Part shown: positions 12,513 to 24,670 of the stretch, in pieces
Layout: each line of letters opens with the position of its first letter
Numbering within the stretch: the stretch's first letter is position 1
NCBI GenBank assembly: GCA_963920665.1
Contig: OY987266.1
Coordinates: forward strand, 27,082,248-27,146,247
Direction of reading: 5' to 3'
Length of the DNA: 64,000 nucleotides
DNA from: Straminergon stramineum
Lineage: Eukaryota > Streptophyta > Bryopsida > Hypnales > Calliergonaceae
Program-made: the position numbers and the translations under genes
Notes under the pieces: model-generated
Databases searched by the model: none
The model's input: the letters and a program-made list of their open reading frames with translations, nothing else
What the model was told of the DNA's origin: nothing

Positions 12513-14160
12513 TTTGTCATTCATCAAAGGTTGTACACATCAAAGAAGAATCCAATCGTGATGCACAATTGTCATTGGTTTCGAATACCACTCTCAAAAT
12601 GCTCTACACATATTCATGGTAGAGCCTTGGTAACATGTTTTCCAAGAAAAAGAATGCTCCTCTCAATCTCATTCAGTGACAAAATTGATGTACATGACCC
12701 CAAGAAATAGAAAATGCAAGCATCCCTATCACTAGAGAGCGAAATGAAGTAAGTTACCTCCAATTGTTAAAAATTTAAGTATGAATTTAGCTACAATTCA
12801 AGTTTCAAGAACATTGGTCTTCTTCAATTCATTCAAATTTGCAATCATGTCCTCCAATACAACCAACATGCAAAACCCAAAGTGAGCCATGGGAATGCAA
12901 GTTGACTATTGGGAGAAAATATTTGCAAATCACACCAATTAGAATGAGGACAAAGGGTTGAGAGTGCAACCATCCTTGGTGTGATTGTCAGTTGCAAATC
13001 AATGAACATTATTAACTACGGTCAAAGTGAGAGTGACAAGCTGATGGGGATGGAATAAAGATGGGACATGGGGGAACTGTATGATGAATGAAATGAACAC
13101 TAATGGACTGAATGGACAGTGATTAACAAAATGGACAATGACAGATGTAATGGATGGTGATAGAAAAAAAGACCACTGGACCATGGGAGTTCACTACTAG
13201 ATAGGATGGAGCACCAATGTTGTAATACCATACAAATTTGGCGTAAAATAATTTCAAAAATAAATATCAAATTTTTATGAAAGTCATGTTTCACAAATTA
13301 ATGCTTTTGTATGGTAAAATGAGAATCAACAAGAATAGGCACATAAATTATAGAATAATGAAGTAATCTTTTGCAATTAGTTGAAAGAAATGTCACTTTC
13401 CAATAGAGTTTCAACCTTTTTCTTTCCAACTCTATGCCTTATTTGTAATGATGGAAATGGGTAGGCTTACTACCATCATGAATGAAGAATTTATTGAAAG
13501 TGATTCATCTATCTATTTATAAATGTGAGTAGGTGAAGTCTACTCTTGTTGCTTCTTTTGGAGGTAGAATCAATGATGATAAATAACCATGAACTTTGTA
13601 GTCATTGTATATGAATGGAACATACAATCAACACAATGGTACAAAGAAGAAATGACTTTTCAATTGCATCACAAATATAGTTTGGGACTTCAATGCAAAG
13701 GGTTATAAAGCCAACAAGGTTCTAAAATGGTTCAAAGAGGTCTATGGTCATTTGTCTAAGATGTAAATGTAAATAGATACCCAATGTACTCATAATAGCA
13801 TTTAAAAAAAATGTGACTTATGACATATTCTATAGACATGCATTTATGGACCAGAATGATCATCGTGGCGACATTGGAACCTATTTTAAATTCGTTTGGT
13901 TTCCAACCATCTATATTTTAGATCCCATCTTACAACATGGACCAACACTCAAGAAACTTTTTGAATTTTACCAGCTAATTTCTTTCAATTCCCAAATTGA
14001 ATTGTTTTTTCAAATATGGAGCCCAGGTAATTGAAATATAAATTCTGTACATTATTTTACCAGTTTTTTGCTGATGTTTTGAAATTGCAAGCGGTTTTTT
14101 TCTGAATTCCACTGGATAACTTTGAACTAGCCGCCATTATTTCCCGAACATTTGACATGG
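12513..14160. other. AT-rich intergenic DNA
   Basis: No gene recognised. A 73-codon open frame at 13813-14034 has no domain I know. No clear terminal repeats were seen. Confidence 0.45.
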
Positions 14161-15359
14161 ACCTGATCTTATTCCGGCCCTGATGCAGGCTCTCACACCG
14201 TTTTCAGTGCCGACCTGCAGGTCCTGTGACCTTGGCACAACAGTCAATGCACTCGCGACACGTGGTGCCTGCATCTCGAAGCTCCTAATCTCCCATGGCT
14301 ATGGCGGCCATGGCGCTGGCCTGACTCCACGGCGATTCCTACTTGCCAATTGCTCTGCTCCGTCACCAGTTGTAATGCATCGTCACCACTAGTACCTTCC
14401 CCGCGTGATCCTCTCTTACATCTTGGTGCAACATCGTTTGAACCCTAGCAACAGAAAGATTATACACTGAGGTATGGCATTTGAGAAATAATTTATTGGG
14501 TTGGTTACTGGATTGCATCGTTTGCATTAGTTTGCATTAGTTTGCATTTTATGGATCTTGTCGTTCTTGTCGCGATGATTTAGTGCCGATGTCTCTCTTG
14601 ATGCTGATCCGTTACGTTGTAACCACTGCTGCTCTGTATTAGTTCTGACCGATTTTATTTTCGACCGATTGTGTGAGCTTCTACATGTGAGGGACGCTGT
14701 ATTTAACTTCACAGAAAGTGTAGCACCTGAGTATGCATGCGCCAAATATTGTTGAGCACTTTGTGATGTAAGTTAATTGGTGATGTGACCTAAATAGGAT
14801 TTCGGTGTTGTAGAGGATTGGGACAGTTCAGCGATTTAGTGTTTTTAGGTGATCGAGGAGAGGTGTATTTGGTTGCTATTCGGGGTTGGAGAATCATTCA
14901 TAGGGTTTGGGAGCTTTTTGTCTATTTTTAGGGTTCGATGAAATGCTTTGAGATTGAATTGTTTGCTTCAAGTCTGCATTTTATGAATCTTTCTGTTATT
15001 CTCTGCAAGGGGCGATTTTCTTGTTCCTATTTTTGTGGCTTCTGCTAGTGGGGGACGAGAGTGACTTGGACGATGAGAGTGATTTTGGGGTTCGGTGATG
15101 AGCAGGGAGACGTGCATTTGGTTGGTAGCGGGGTTGGAGTCGGTCTTCGCAAATTATGTAGTTTTTAGGGGTTGTGTTTTAGCTGTATTGTCGATCTTTA
15201 ATTTTGTAGGGTTTGGAGAAATATAATTTGATGGTGATATTACGGATTCAGGTGTTTTACGGATTCAGGCCCCAGTATTTCTCGTTGCAGAGAAGAATAG
15301 AGGCTATGGTTTCCCATCAATATTTGGAGGAGTAAATTGAAAATAGGTTGCAGATATAC
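14161..15359 (+). promoter_or_regulatory. Probable promoter and 5' leader of the APRL gene
   Basis: Composition rises in GC from about 14170 compared with the flanking AT-rich DNA. ACACGTGG at 14258-14265 is a G-box/ABRE-like core, the type bound by plant bZIP factors; its use here is not shown. TTGCAG at 15348-15353, just before the first ATG, could be the acceptor of an intron in the 5' UTR, which is common in plant genes. The transcription start cannot be fixed from sequence alone. Confidence 0.4.
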
Positions 15360-17130
15360 ATGATGTACTTCCGATGCGTGAGCTCACACCCATTTCAGAA
15401 GTCTATCAACGTCTGTGGCTTTTTATGTCTGATCTTGATTGTGCGCTTAGCGAGCACCGCAGCGGATTCCCTGTCCGTACATCCTGTCATCCTACCTCAC
15501 TGTTCTGCACCGACTCTTCAAGAATCATTCTTACAAGAAACAGTTGCGGACTTCTGCAAATCTAGTTCTCAAGAATGTCCATCTAAACATCATCACTTCG
15601 CTTCCGAACATCCACAATCCACGCGGGTTGCTGAGGTGATTTATCATGTCCATGTTTACATTTACTTAAGGCATCTATGCTTGTCTATATCTTCCCTTTT
15701 GAAGGAACCACTACAGGTACTGTTTGCATGAATTAGGATACTGACTTCTTATAGCTGAGACTATCTGACTTCTTTTAGGTTTTGAATTTAGACATGGCCG
15801 GTTACTCTCCATTAATGCAAAGTTTCGTTTCTGATATTGATTAGCGTGGCACATACTTTCTGCAGTTGAATGAGACAACCTTGGAAAAAGCTTTAGACCT
15901 GGTGCATAGCAGCAATGGAACTTACATAGCAGTACTTTATTATGCAACCTGGTGCCCCTTTTCCAGACAAGTTCGACCTGTTTACGATGTCTTATCTACG
16001 ATGTTCCCCACAGTTCACCACGTGGCCGTTGAAGAATCTTCAGTCAGGCCAAGGTGAGAAGTTGATTTCTTATGAAAAGAAAATTGGGTTGGGCTGTTGG
16101 CGCAATCGTTTGTTTCAATCCTAGATTTTCAGATGTGAAGATGGACACTAAGCAGGTTCTGTTCCCGATGTGGCAGTGTGCTGTCTCAGTATGGAGTCCA
16201 CAGTTTTCCAATCCTCTTCATGCACAACAGAACTGCAAGAGTGCGCTATTATGGATCCAGGAACCTTGAATATTTGATAAGATTTTATCAAAATTACACA
16301 GGTACAGACTTCATAGCATTCTCAAACTTCTGAAGTTTCCGGTCGCCAACTTTCCCTTGATGTTAGCCGAATTAGTCGGATGTGGTCTTGTTCTTGTCCT
16401 TGTCCTCCCCTTACTAATGTCTACCCTGCTCGACTATTGCTCACTCATGAGCATGGTTATATGTCATTCATATCTTACATGTCCATGTAAAAACATTTGG
16501 AGCATATTTGCATTTCTTTTAGTTAAATTGCTTCAAATGTTGGGCAATTTGGCCCGTACGAGAAGAGCGGAGGATGAAGATACTAGTACTGTTTACATGC
16601 TCAATGGTTATTTATGCTTCCGGTGTACGTTTTATTTTTCAGGCCTGAGTGCAACTGAAGGTGAACCAAGGAAAAAGGAAGATTGCGCTTTCGCGAGGTT
16701 GGTTTACGATGCTGGCACTGATGCGAAAGAAGGCTGTCCCTATCCTTGGGCTATATCTCCAGAGAAGTGGCTGCAAGATGATATGTACCTAAATCTGGCT
16801 GTCGTGTTCCTTGTGCTGAGGTTAGTTTATCTTTTAGTACCTGCTCTCGTGTTGAGGTTGAAAGTACGCTGGGAGAAAGGAAACTTTACAGTAATGCCAC
16901 TGAGGGCAGATTTCCCTCTTGCATCTAATGAAGAAGGTGCATTGCTGGGGAATGCGAGCCAGGTTATCAATGAAGCGGATGACAAACAGCTAGGTGCTAG
17001 GCCTGCTAATGGATCGAACAATGTATCTATGCCGAACTGGTCTCCTGCTCACACTAACTCTGAAGTTGCTGAAAGCAGCTCAAGTCGAGCTGGGCCTTCA
17101 GGTGAGGTCCACGATATGGGCGGGATGTAG
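15360..17130 (+). CDS. 5'-adenylylsulfate reductase-like (APRL) thioredoxin-fold protein, 4 exons
   Basis: Exons 15360-15635, 15866-16053, 16177-16301 and 16643-17130 join in frame to 358 codons. All introns are GT-AG (phases 0, 2 and 1). Start: ATG at 15360, followed at once by a second ATG. Residues ~16-31 are hydrophobic with AAD at 34-36, a likely ER signal peptide. The thioredoxin-like domain has YATWCPFS with Cys122 and Ser125, so only one cysteine of the usual CxxC, then VAVEESS and the YGVHSFP segment with the expected cis-proline (Pro166). A membrane segment lies at ~246-270, followed by a polar, Ser-rich tail. This is the architecture of plant APRL proteins, which resemble the C-terminal domain of APS reductase but lack the sulfonucleotide reductase domain, so APS reduction is not expected. 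The role is probably redox- or folding-related in the secretory pathway (family inference). The exon-1 donor could instead be 15717, also in frame, but that would add a hydrophobic stretch unlike the family. Confidence 0.88.
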
Positions 17131-17640
17131 TGATTAGCATGTGTTCACTGAGGTATCTACGCCTTGTTGTTACAACATAACCGTAATGTTGCAATATCAG
17201 ATTAAACCCTGTAGTGGGTCTTGTACCGTATTCCCTTCCAGAGCGTCCATGTAATCTATTTTGATATTTCAAGAGCTTTGCAAGAGATCTACTAGATTCT
17301 TCTCGGTTCTTTTTATCTTGCTTGAACATTGGGTGCTGGGTAGTTTAATATTCTATGATGAGACGTTGCTTCTGAAGACACACTTGCTTCTAGCTTGAGA
17401 AATTTTTGACAGCAGGTGTTGGCAACAAATCAGTCGTTTTTGAGCTTCCCATTGTAGGCTCCCTGTTTCGCAATGAATATTGAGCACTGCTTTTGTTCTT
17501 GTGTTTACAAAGTTTTAGACCCATTGCGCAACTTGCGGTGGTAACCTGGTGGTAACCTCGAAATGAATGTGTTGCAGCAGGGGTATTCAAGAATAACGCA
17601 CTCACCTCATACCAGCAGAGTTTCATATGTTTAACCCCGA
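17131..17640 (+). other. APRL 3' UTR and downstream segment
   Basis: The stop is TAG at 17128-17130. The following ~500 bp keep a gene-like composition. 17440-17635 is similar to 32400-32595 (see the duplication entry). A minus-strand open frame of 78 codons at 17390-17626 has a partly matching translation in the other copy, but indels break it, so it is not called a gene. Confidence 0.4.
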
Positions 17641-18920
17641 AATGCCCGAAATACCTTTTTTGCCTTTTTTGAGCTTCTTGGAATTTGCTCTAAACTGAAA
17701 AAAAGTCAACATTTTGATAAGTTTATCAGTTTTTTTGGAATTGTAATGGCAAATTTTCAAACCAAATTAGATATGTTTCAGACCACATGGGAAAAGAAAA
17801 CACAACAATATCACTTATGGATTGAAAAATTATAATGCTTGATCATGAGGGGTGAACCCTGGAAGGACGTTGTGGAAATAATTGGTATTAAAAAAATCAA
17901 AAGAGCTCATTTGAAGTCAAAGTATTATAGAAGATCTCCACTTCTCACCACTAATTCTAAGGATGAATAGTTGAATTTCTGTCCTATACAGAAGAATGTC
18001 TTGTCATTCATCGGACACTAAACATCCATGGTATCTTTTCTAGTTAAACTTCTGAAAGTGACTTGAAGTCTTTTGATCTTCTTTTCATATGTCAAATCTA
18101 AAACATTGGTCACCAATAAAATATGAGCTTAAAGGGCATAATATGCTTAATCCCAATCATTTTATGGCTTCTCAAAATCTACAATACAATTTATTAAAAT
18201 GAATTTGTAATGTGATTTTTTCTCCAAGATCTAATTAGTGTATTTGAGGCCCATTTCCAAGTGCCTTCAACACTAAAATATCAAGACTTGCAATGGCCTT
18301 GCACAAAATCTTGAACACAAAAATCATAATCATTCATTTTCATAATTGGATTTTTGATGTTGAAACCAAACTTTAAAAATAATTTTTCAAAAATAGAAAC
18401 TATTATAAATGGTAACTTAGTAAGGTTTTATTTAACTTCAAAGTTTTGTCAACACTAGAATTTAGTGCCTTGGGGATTTGGGGGTTAATTTATGATACTT
18501 AAGGTAGAAATACCTTATTGAAACAAGTGTATAAATGTGACACCCTTCAATTTCAACTATAGTAACTATGATCAATGCTTAAAGTATGGATAATTAAAAT
18601 ATGAGAGTCCATTGAATTCTATAACTTTTTAAGCCTGTAAATTTATTTGTCTACTATTCTAAATGATAAATAATACACAATAGAACAACTAGACATAGTT
18701 TGATCATCATTCTTGTGCAATTGAATTAGATAGGTATGGTGTTTTAGAATTCAAAATTTGGATTAATTTCACAAGCTTGAATTGCTTTGTAATTGTATTA
18801 AACTAAAGTAATGGTGCATCCAATTTATAACAAACAAAGGTGACAAATAATGGGGGTTCCAAGTACTGAAGAACTAGTTTCTAGAACTCCATGCCTTCTA
18901 CAAACTTTATAGTCTTGTAT
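17440..18920 (+). repeat. Duplicated segment, copy 1
   Basis: Two blocks match 32400-35215 in the same order and orientation. The first is 17440-17635 (for example AAATGAATGTG, ATTGAGTACT-like and GACTCACC-like blocks). The second is 18545-18920 (GTCCATTGAATTCT, AATTTCACAAGCTTGAATTG, AGAACTAGTTTCTAGAA). Between them there is AT-rich DNA in which similarity was uncertain. Spacing agrees to within ~100 bp once the solo LTR in the other copy is removed. No gene was seen in 17640-18920. Confidence 0.5.
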
Positions 18921-18934
18921 GATCATGCAAATTG

Positions 18935-20265
18935 AGAGGAAGCAAAGTTAGAGATGGCATTCGACAGAAAAGAAGCAAAGTCAAATATGACACTACAAAT
19001 AGACTAGCTGTCCAACCGATGGACTAGCCATCCAATTTGATGATAAATGATTTTTTTTGGCCATCTATATCTAGAAGTGATCTTGACACTTTAGGACACT
19101 AATACCAATGGACATTCTGGTGCAAATAGCCCACGTCATGTCATGATAGAAAATCCTAGTAAAGGAAAAGTTGGCTAAACTAAAGGCTTGTTCTTTGACG
19201 ATGGTAGTGGAGTTGAAGAAGGTAGATGTTGAGTTGGAGAAGGTGGATGATGAGTTGGAGAAGAATGATGGTTAACAAGAGTTCTTGGCATTCAAATGCT
19301 ACAATGAAGAATCGAAGGCTTCAATGGAAGAAAGTGAATCTTATCATGGAACAAAGTTCCCTCAATGTATTGGAGTTAAAGATAGAGATGGCACTAGAGA
19401 GAGGTAGCAAAGTCAAAGTTGGCAGTCTAGAGAGTGGAGACAAAGTCGAATATGACACTACAAATAGACTAGCCGTCCAACTGAGAGACTGGTTGTTCAA
19501 CTCAACGATAAATATTATTTTTTTCTACAAGTATGTATCTAGAAGTGATCTGACTTGACACGTTAGGACACATCTTGACCATCGATGACAAACATCCTAA
19601 CACCAAAAACTAAACTCAAGGCTCCTTCTTTAAAGGTGGTAGAAAAGTTGAAGAAGGTGGATGTTGAATTGGTATATTCAATAACTTGCCAATGGTATAT
19701 TACAAGCCCCAAAATTCAAAAATGTTAGAAAATAAAAAATTTGTAGTCATTTGGGGACTATGCAAAATGACGGACAAAAGAAGTGCATTCGATTCTGAGT
19801 GGTTTTTTTTACTAAGTTTTGTTATAGCATTTATTGTTGGTCCAAATTTATGATGCACTCTAACTGTTCAAATGTTTGGGTCCTTGTAGGAAGTTTGAAG
19901 TTCCAATAGAAGAAATACAAGGTGCAATTGAGCTAGGAATTAAAGAAAATATGGGCCAAGGGAAGTTGGATGAACTCAAGGCTAGTTCGTTGAAGGTAGA
20001 TGCTGAGTTGGAAAAAATGGTTAGCAAGAGTTCTTGGAATTTGACTATGAGGATGAAGAAACAAAGGCTTCGACAATGGAGAGCAAAACTTACCAAGTTG
20101 CAAATGGCAATTCAAAGAAAGGAAGTATAGTTGGAGATTTACACAATCTATTGGAGTTAAAGTTGGAGTTGGAACTATAGAGAGAGGAGACAAAGTTGAA
20201 TATGGAGACTGTGTTGATGAATATGATGAAGGCATTCATTGAAGTGAAAGTCTTCTCACAAATGG
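18935..20265 (+). repeat. Repeat A, tandem units with coiled-coil-like reading frame
   Basis: Units of roughly 460-500 bp follow each other. Recurrent blocks are GACACTACAAATAGACTAGC, ATCTAGAAGTGATCT, TGACACNTTAGGACAC, AAGAGTTCTTGG and a GAAGAAGGTRGATGTTGA-like block. Translated pieces such as LIMEQSSLNVLELK and LKASSLKVDAELEKM are rich in heptad-like Leu/Glu/Lys patterns, suggesting a decayed coiled-coil coding sequence. Open frames of 110 codons (19226-19558) and 84 codons (19876-20130) are parts of it. No known domain was recognised. Other copies lie at 21325-22740, 22890-23300 and 29385-32400. Confidence 0.6.
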
Positions 20266-20399
20266 TGATTATGAGCCATTTTCAATCCATAATGATGCCC
20301 ACCTAATTAAGCAAGCATCACAAGGACACCCTTTTTTAGTGTGAATGAGTTGGAGCCTACAAGCGAAATAAAATGTTGCTTTGTCACAAGTGGGTACTA

Positions 20400-21065
20400 T
20401 TAGAATTCCACATATTTATTGGCCTAAATATGTCTATTTTCTTTCTTTTGGTTCAATGAGTGTAACAACATTAATCAATTTTGGCTATTATTTTGATGTT
20501 CAAGGATGGAGCTTCCAATGGACAAGTTGAAAATAGGTTACCTCTATGAAAAAAAGTGGCCCAAATTTTTGTAGCCATTAGACATTGACAATTTGACATC
20601 AATGTAGTTGAGAACTTCCTACATTTGCAGAGTATTATTGTGGGTGCATTGAACAAGTTTCACATTGCAATCATCCCTAGAGATGGTGTTTTTACTTGTC
20701 ATGTAAGATTTCCTTATCCTAGTGACCTTTTTTAAGCTTTATAAATCTTGCAATATGCACTCATTAATGTCATATGTTATTTCAAGTAGGTACTTTATCC
20801 AAATTCAAGAAATTTGAAGATTGATAGCCATGCAAATAGACTCTCTAATATGACTTGGAACATTCTTAATGGTAAGGAGCTTGAGTTTCCAAATGATTTT
20901 CTCCTAGCCAAGAGATTGTGTGCCTTCCATGCCTCATTGGCCATTTCATTTGCCATTAAAATCAAGTGGATCTTAGAGAAGAAAGCTACTATTATACCTA
21001 AGAACGCATCTAGATCTCCAAATTATAACAAGGAGTTGATGATGAAATTCCTAAATGAGCAATAA
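20400..21065 (+). pseudogene. Unidentified gene remnant next to repeat A
   Basis: A possible intron (GTAAGATTTCC at ~20703 to TTTCAAGTAG ending ~20789) separates a broken frame at 20500-20702 from an 83-codon open frame at 20814-21065 (starting MKIDSHANRL). The translation is not simple sequence, but I do not recognise a family. The upstream part has several stops. It may be the 3' part of the gene from which repeat A derives. Confidence 0.3.
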
Positions 21066-21324
21066 GAGAGTTGTGTACTATTGCCAACAAAGTTGGAGAG
21101 TCCTCCTACTTCGTCATTTTCTTCGTAGGTATGTGCTTTATTGTTGTTTTCAATGTTTTAGGTCTCTATCCTATCTATTCTATCATCACCTACTTGATTT
21201 AGCAAATAAAGACAATATTAGGAAATAGAACTAAGGAAGTTTGATTGGTGGTTTGGATCAAGGTGTGGTGCATAGGAATATAGTTGGAGGAGTTGATTTC
21301 ACAAGTTGTAGACTTTTAGAGAGG

Positions 21325-22740
21325 TTGATCTCCATAGTCCCATCTCCATCTTTAACATCTAATACATTGAAGAAACTTTGTTCCATGATAAGATTTGCTC
21401 TCTTCTGACAAAGCTTTTGTTTTTTTTATTCTAGCATTTGAATGTTAAGAACTCTTGTTAATGATCATTCTTATCCAACTCAACATCCACCTTCAAAGAA
21501 CAAGACTTAAGTTTTAGCCAACTTCCCAGGGTCAAGATTTTCTATCATGACATGTGTTAGGATGTCCATCATCATTAGTCACGACGTGTCTTAACCCCTA
21601 AAGTCCCAAACATGGTTTTTTGGCATTATAGATATTTTGGGCAGCTCACTACAAGCGGAATTTTCCATTTTTTTCTTCAAAATTTTGACACAACATGTGG
21701 TTGAGGAGTAGCTTTAAGGCCCAACATTTTTCATAACTTTTAGCTACATGGTTAAAAAGTTATTGTATGATATGTAGTTTTTTTCCCAACTCGGGTAGCT
21801 CGGGTAGATTAGAAAAAATCACTTTTTTCAAAATTAAAAATTGGAAATTGATTTTCTAGATTTTTATATATGTGGAAAGCTTTGAATCATTCCATTTTGA
21901 TCAATGAGGTGAAAGTTATGAGGAGTTTTAGTTTGCGAGCAATTATGGATTCTCTACTCTAAAATAAACTTTGAAGTCCATAATAAAATTCTTAACAATT
22001 TAGTATTTTCAATCATTATCTACTTCTTTCTACTTACTATTTTTTTCCTATATGTTGTAGGATTCCAAATGATCTGAAATTTTTCAAGCATGTAGCTAAT
22101 TTGCCTTGAAGAATGAATTAAAAGAGACACATCCATTTCAGACATTTTTTCAAACAAATATGACCTTGTGAAGAGCAACTGTCCGTTTTTTCACAGGGAC
22201 AAAAAAAGGATTTTTGTCAATTCAAACGCTAATATCTTGCAATCTACAAGGTCGAAATTTATGAAATTTTTTCCACATGTTCTCAAACTATCTTACTACA
22301 AGATCCTATGGTTACATTTGTTCAAAAATTTTTTTTTTCTAAAATTTGGTTCTTGTACTAGAAATGGCAGTTTGGGAGCGTTTTTGGTGAAAACATAGTC
22401 AAAAACCTTTAGGTGTTAACGCATTAGAATCACTTCTAGATACCGACATTCATAAAAAAATTATTTATTGTCAAATTGGATGTCAAGTCTATCAGTTGGA
22501 CGACTAGTCTGTTGGCTGGACGGCTAGTCTATTTGTAGTTCCATATTTGACTACGCTTCTTTTCTCTAAATTGCCATCTTCAATTGTGCTTCTTCTCTCT
22601 ATAGTGCCATTTCCATCTTTAACCCCAATACCATTAGAGGAGATTTCAAGCCTGTGGAGGGATACAAGTTCTCGGACTATAAGGAATGTGGGAACTACAT
22701 TGTAGCAGCAGTTTGATGTGACCAAATTTTGGCTACATCA
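21325..22740 (-). repeat. Repeat A copy 2, split by a TTAA element
   Basis: The reverse complement of the 18935-20265 unit is found at 21325-21594 and continues at 22416-22640 and beyond, interrupted by the B2 element. Diagnostic blocks are AAGAACTCTTGTTAA, TCTATCATGACATG and GGCTAGTCTATTTGTAG. An uninterrupted copy at 22890-23300 shows the pre-insertion state. Confidence 0.65.
21595..22415 (+). mobile_element. TTAA-type TIR element B2
   Basis: Termini are CCCCTAAAG (21595) and CTTTAGGTG (22415), flanked on both sides by TTAA (21591-21594 and 22416-22419). It is inserted in repeat A. The related uninterrupted copy reads GGACATGTCTTAATGCG with a single TTAA at 23188-23191, so the insertion duplicated TTAA. 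It is 821 bp and non-coding. TTAA duplication with C-rich ends is characteristic of piggyBac; Kolobok-type elements also use TTAA. Confidence 0.8.
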
Positions 22741-22889
22741 TTTTTTTTTAAAAATTTAATGAATTTTTTTTCCTTAAATTTTTTTTCAATTTTAGAACAA
22801 TTTTTCATCTTTTTCATTTTTTTTATTTAAATTCTTTTGACAATGGCCAGCCATTCCTTCACTGCATTGGAAAGAGCAAAGGGAACAAA

Positions 22890-23300
22890 CTTGAAAAGGT
22901 CCTCTGTGAGCCTAAAATCTCCTCTATTGATTGATAGAACTTTGTTCTATGATAAGATTTGTTCTTTTCAACCAAAGCCTTTGATTCTTCATTGTATCGT
23001 TCGGATCCCTAGAATTCTTGTTAACCATCATTCTTCTCCAATTCAACATCCACCTTCTGCAACTCAACTACCACCTTCAAAGAATGAGCCTTGAATTCAG
23101 CCAGCCTCCATTGGTTAGGGGTTTCTATTCAAACATGACATAGGTTTCTTGTGTTGGGATATTCATCAACATTGCTAAGGACATGTCTTAATGCGTAAAG
23201 ATACATACATCCAAAGGAAATTATTCATCGTCGAGTTGGATGACCACTCCATCGATTAGACAACTAGATCGTTGGCTAGATGGTTAGTTTATCTACACTT
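22890..23300 (-). repeat. Repeat A copy 3 (uninterrupted)
   Basis: Reverse-complement copy of the repeat A unit, with blocks GAACTTTGTTCTATGATAAG, CAACATCCACCTTC, CAGCCTCCATTGGTTAGGGG and GGACATGTCTTAATGCG. It serves as the empty-site reference for the B2 and solo-LTR insertions in other copies. Confidence 0.6.
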
Positions 23301-24670
23301 GACATGATGTGATCTCACATTGAGTTTCGACTTGGATTAAAGGATTTTTTAGCATTTGCTCATTTTTAATAGAATTTATCATTGAAAGATCTAGAAAGAG
23401 TGATTACATCATATTTGATAAAAGTTCTATTAATATGATGATTTATTCCTAAAAGTTCAAAATTCCCTTAAACACTTCTATTTCCTACTTTTAGTATGCA
23501 ATTAGGGGTTTAAAAAGTCAATTAGGAGTTTGAGAGATAATTAGGCTCTATAATTGGCCAACATAGTGTGAGATTCATAAATTAGAATTGACCAAGACTA
23601 AGCCTTTGAGTGCATGTAACGGAACATAGGTTTATAGGAGTTATCAATACATAATAGAAAGCGTCATGCTTGTTCTAGAAGTCATATGGACAAACCATGT
23701 AGAGGTTACCATCTGTTTCAAGAGAACTACACGAAGTTACTTTTATAATGTGTAGATGAAATTCAAATAATACAAGGAACTTGCGAGGAAAGAGTAAAGA
23801 GAGTTGTTCATGGCATAAAAACACACCAAGAGCTCAAAAACAAAATTGGTTAATCTAGATTCCCTACTACTCAAATGATTTCCCTTCAAAGGAATTAAAA
23901 GGGTGGTAATTAATTTCAATATTTCTATGAATAGTATAAAATAAAAACAAAAAATTCCAATTAGAATTTGGAAACTTTCTAGAAGTTATCCAAAAAAATT
24001 TGGAAATTTCCAGAATGTACAAGATGACTAAGGGAGATCAACCTTATTTACCAAAATACGAATGATGAGAAATTCATAGAAATTATCTAGTTGGTGGTAA
24101 AATCCCACTAAAAATGAAGACACAAATTTTAGTGCTAATAAAGTTCCCAGACAAGTTTTAAGGCATTTTAACACCAAACAATCCCAGAATCGATAGCCAC
24201 ATCAAATTCAGACAAAATTTGAAAACATTTGATGCCTTGACCAGTATCTTGGGAGCTTGATATGATCAAACAAAGTCAACAAGGACCCTTTTCTTACTTT
24301 CACAAACCTTCTTAAAAATCTAGGATAGTCAAATCCATTAAAAATTTTAAACTCCATCCTTGGTTATTGCAAGAAACACCAATCCTATTCTTCATCACAA
24401 TTGGGTGATGTTGTTATCATCCACTCTAACTTTTGAAGCACAAGTTGAATGAACATAAAATTTATATTGGAGATGTCTAACTTGAGGGCAATAAGATGAT
24501 TTATTTTTTAGAATTTTTCAAAATCATCTTACATTTAAAATTCAATTTTGTTAATTTGTCACTCTTTGAGATATAGGAGGTTTCACTACATTCAGAGTAC
24601 CCAAAATGAATGGTCTAGGGTTAAAATTTTGGTGGTCTATTCCCACACTAGGTGGGCATATGCCTACTAA

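Noticed and set aside
15348..15359. Start of the APRL protein at the TTG at 15348.
   Set aside because: An ATG follows at 15360 in the same frame, and TTGCAG here looks like a splice acceptor.
16827..17329. Minus-strand open frames overlapping the end of the APRL gene.
   Set aside because: They are antisense shadows of exon 4 and the 3' UTR.
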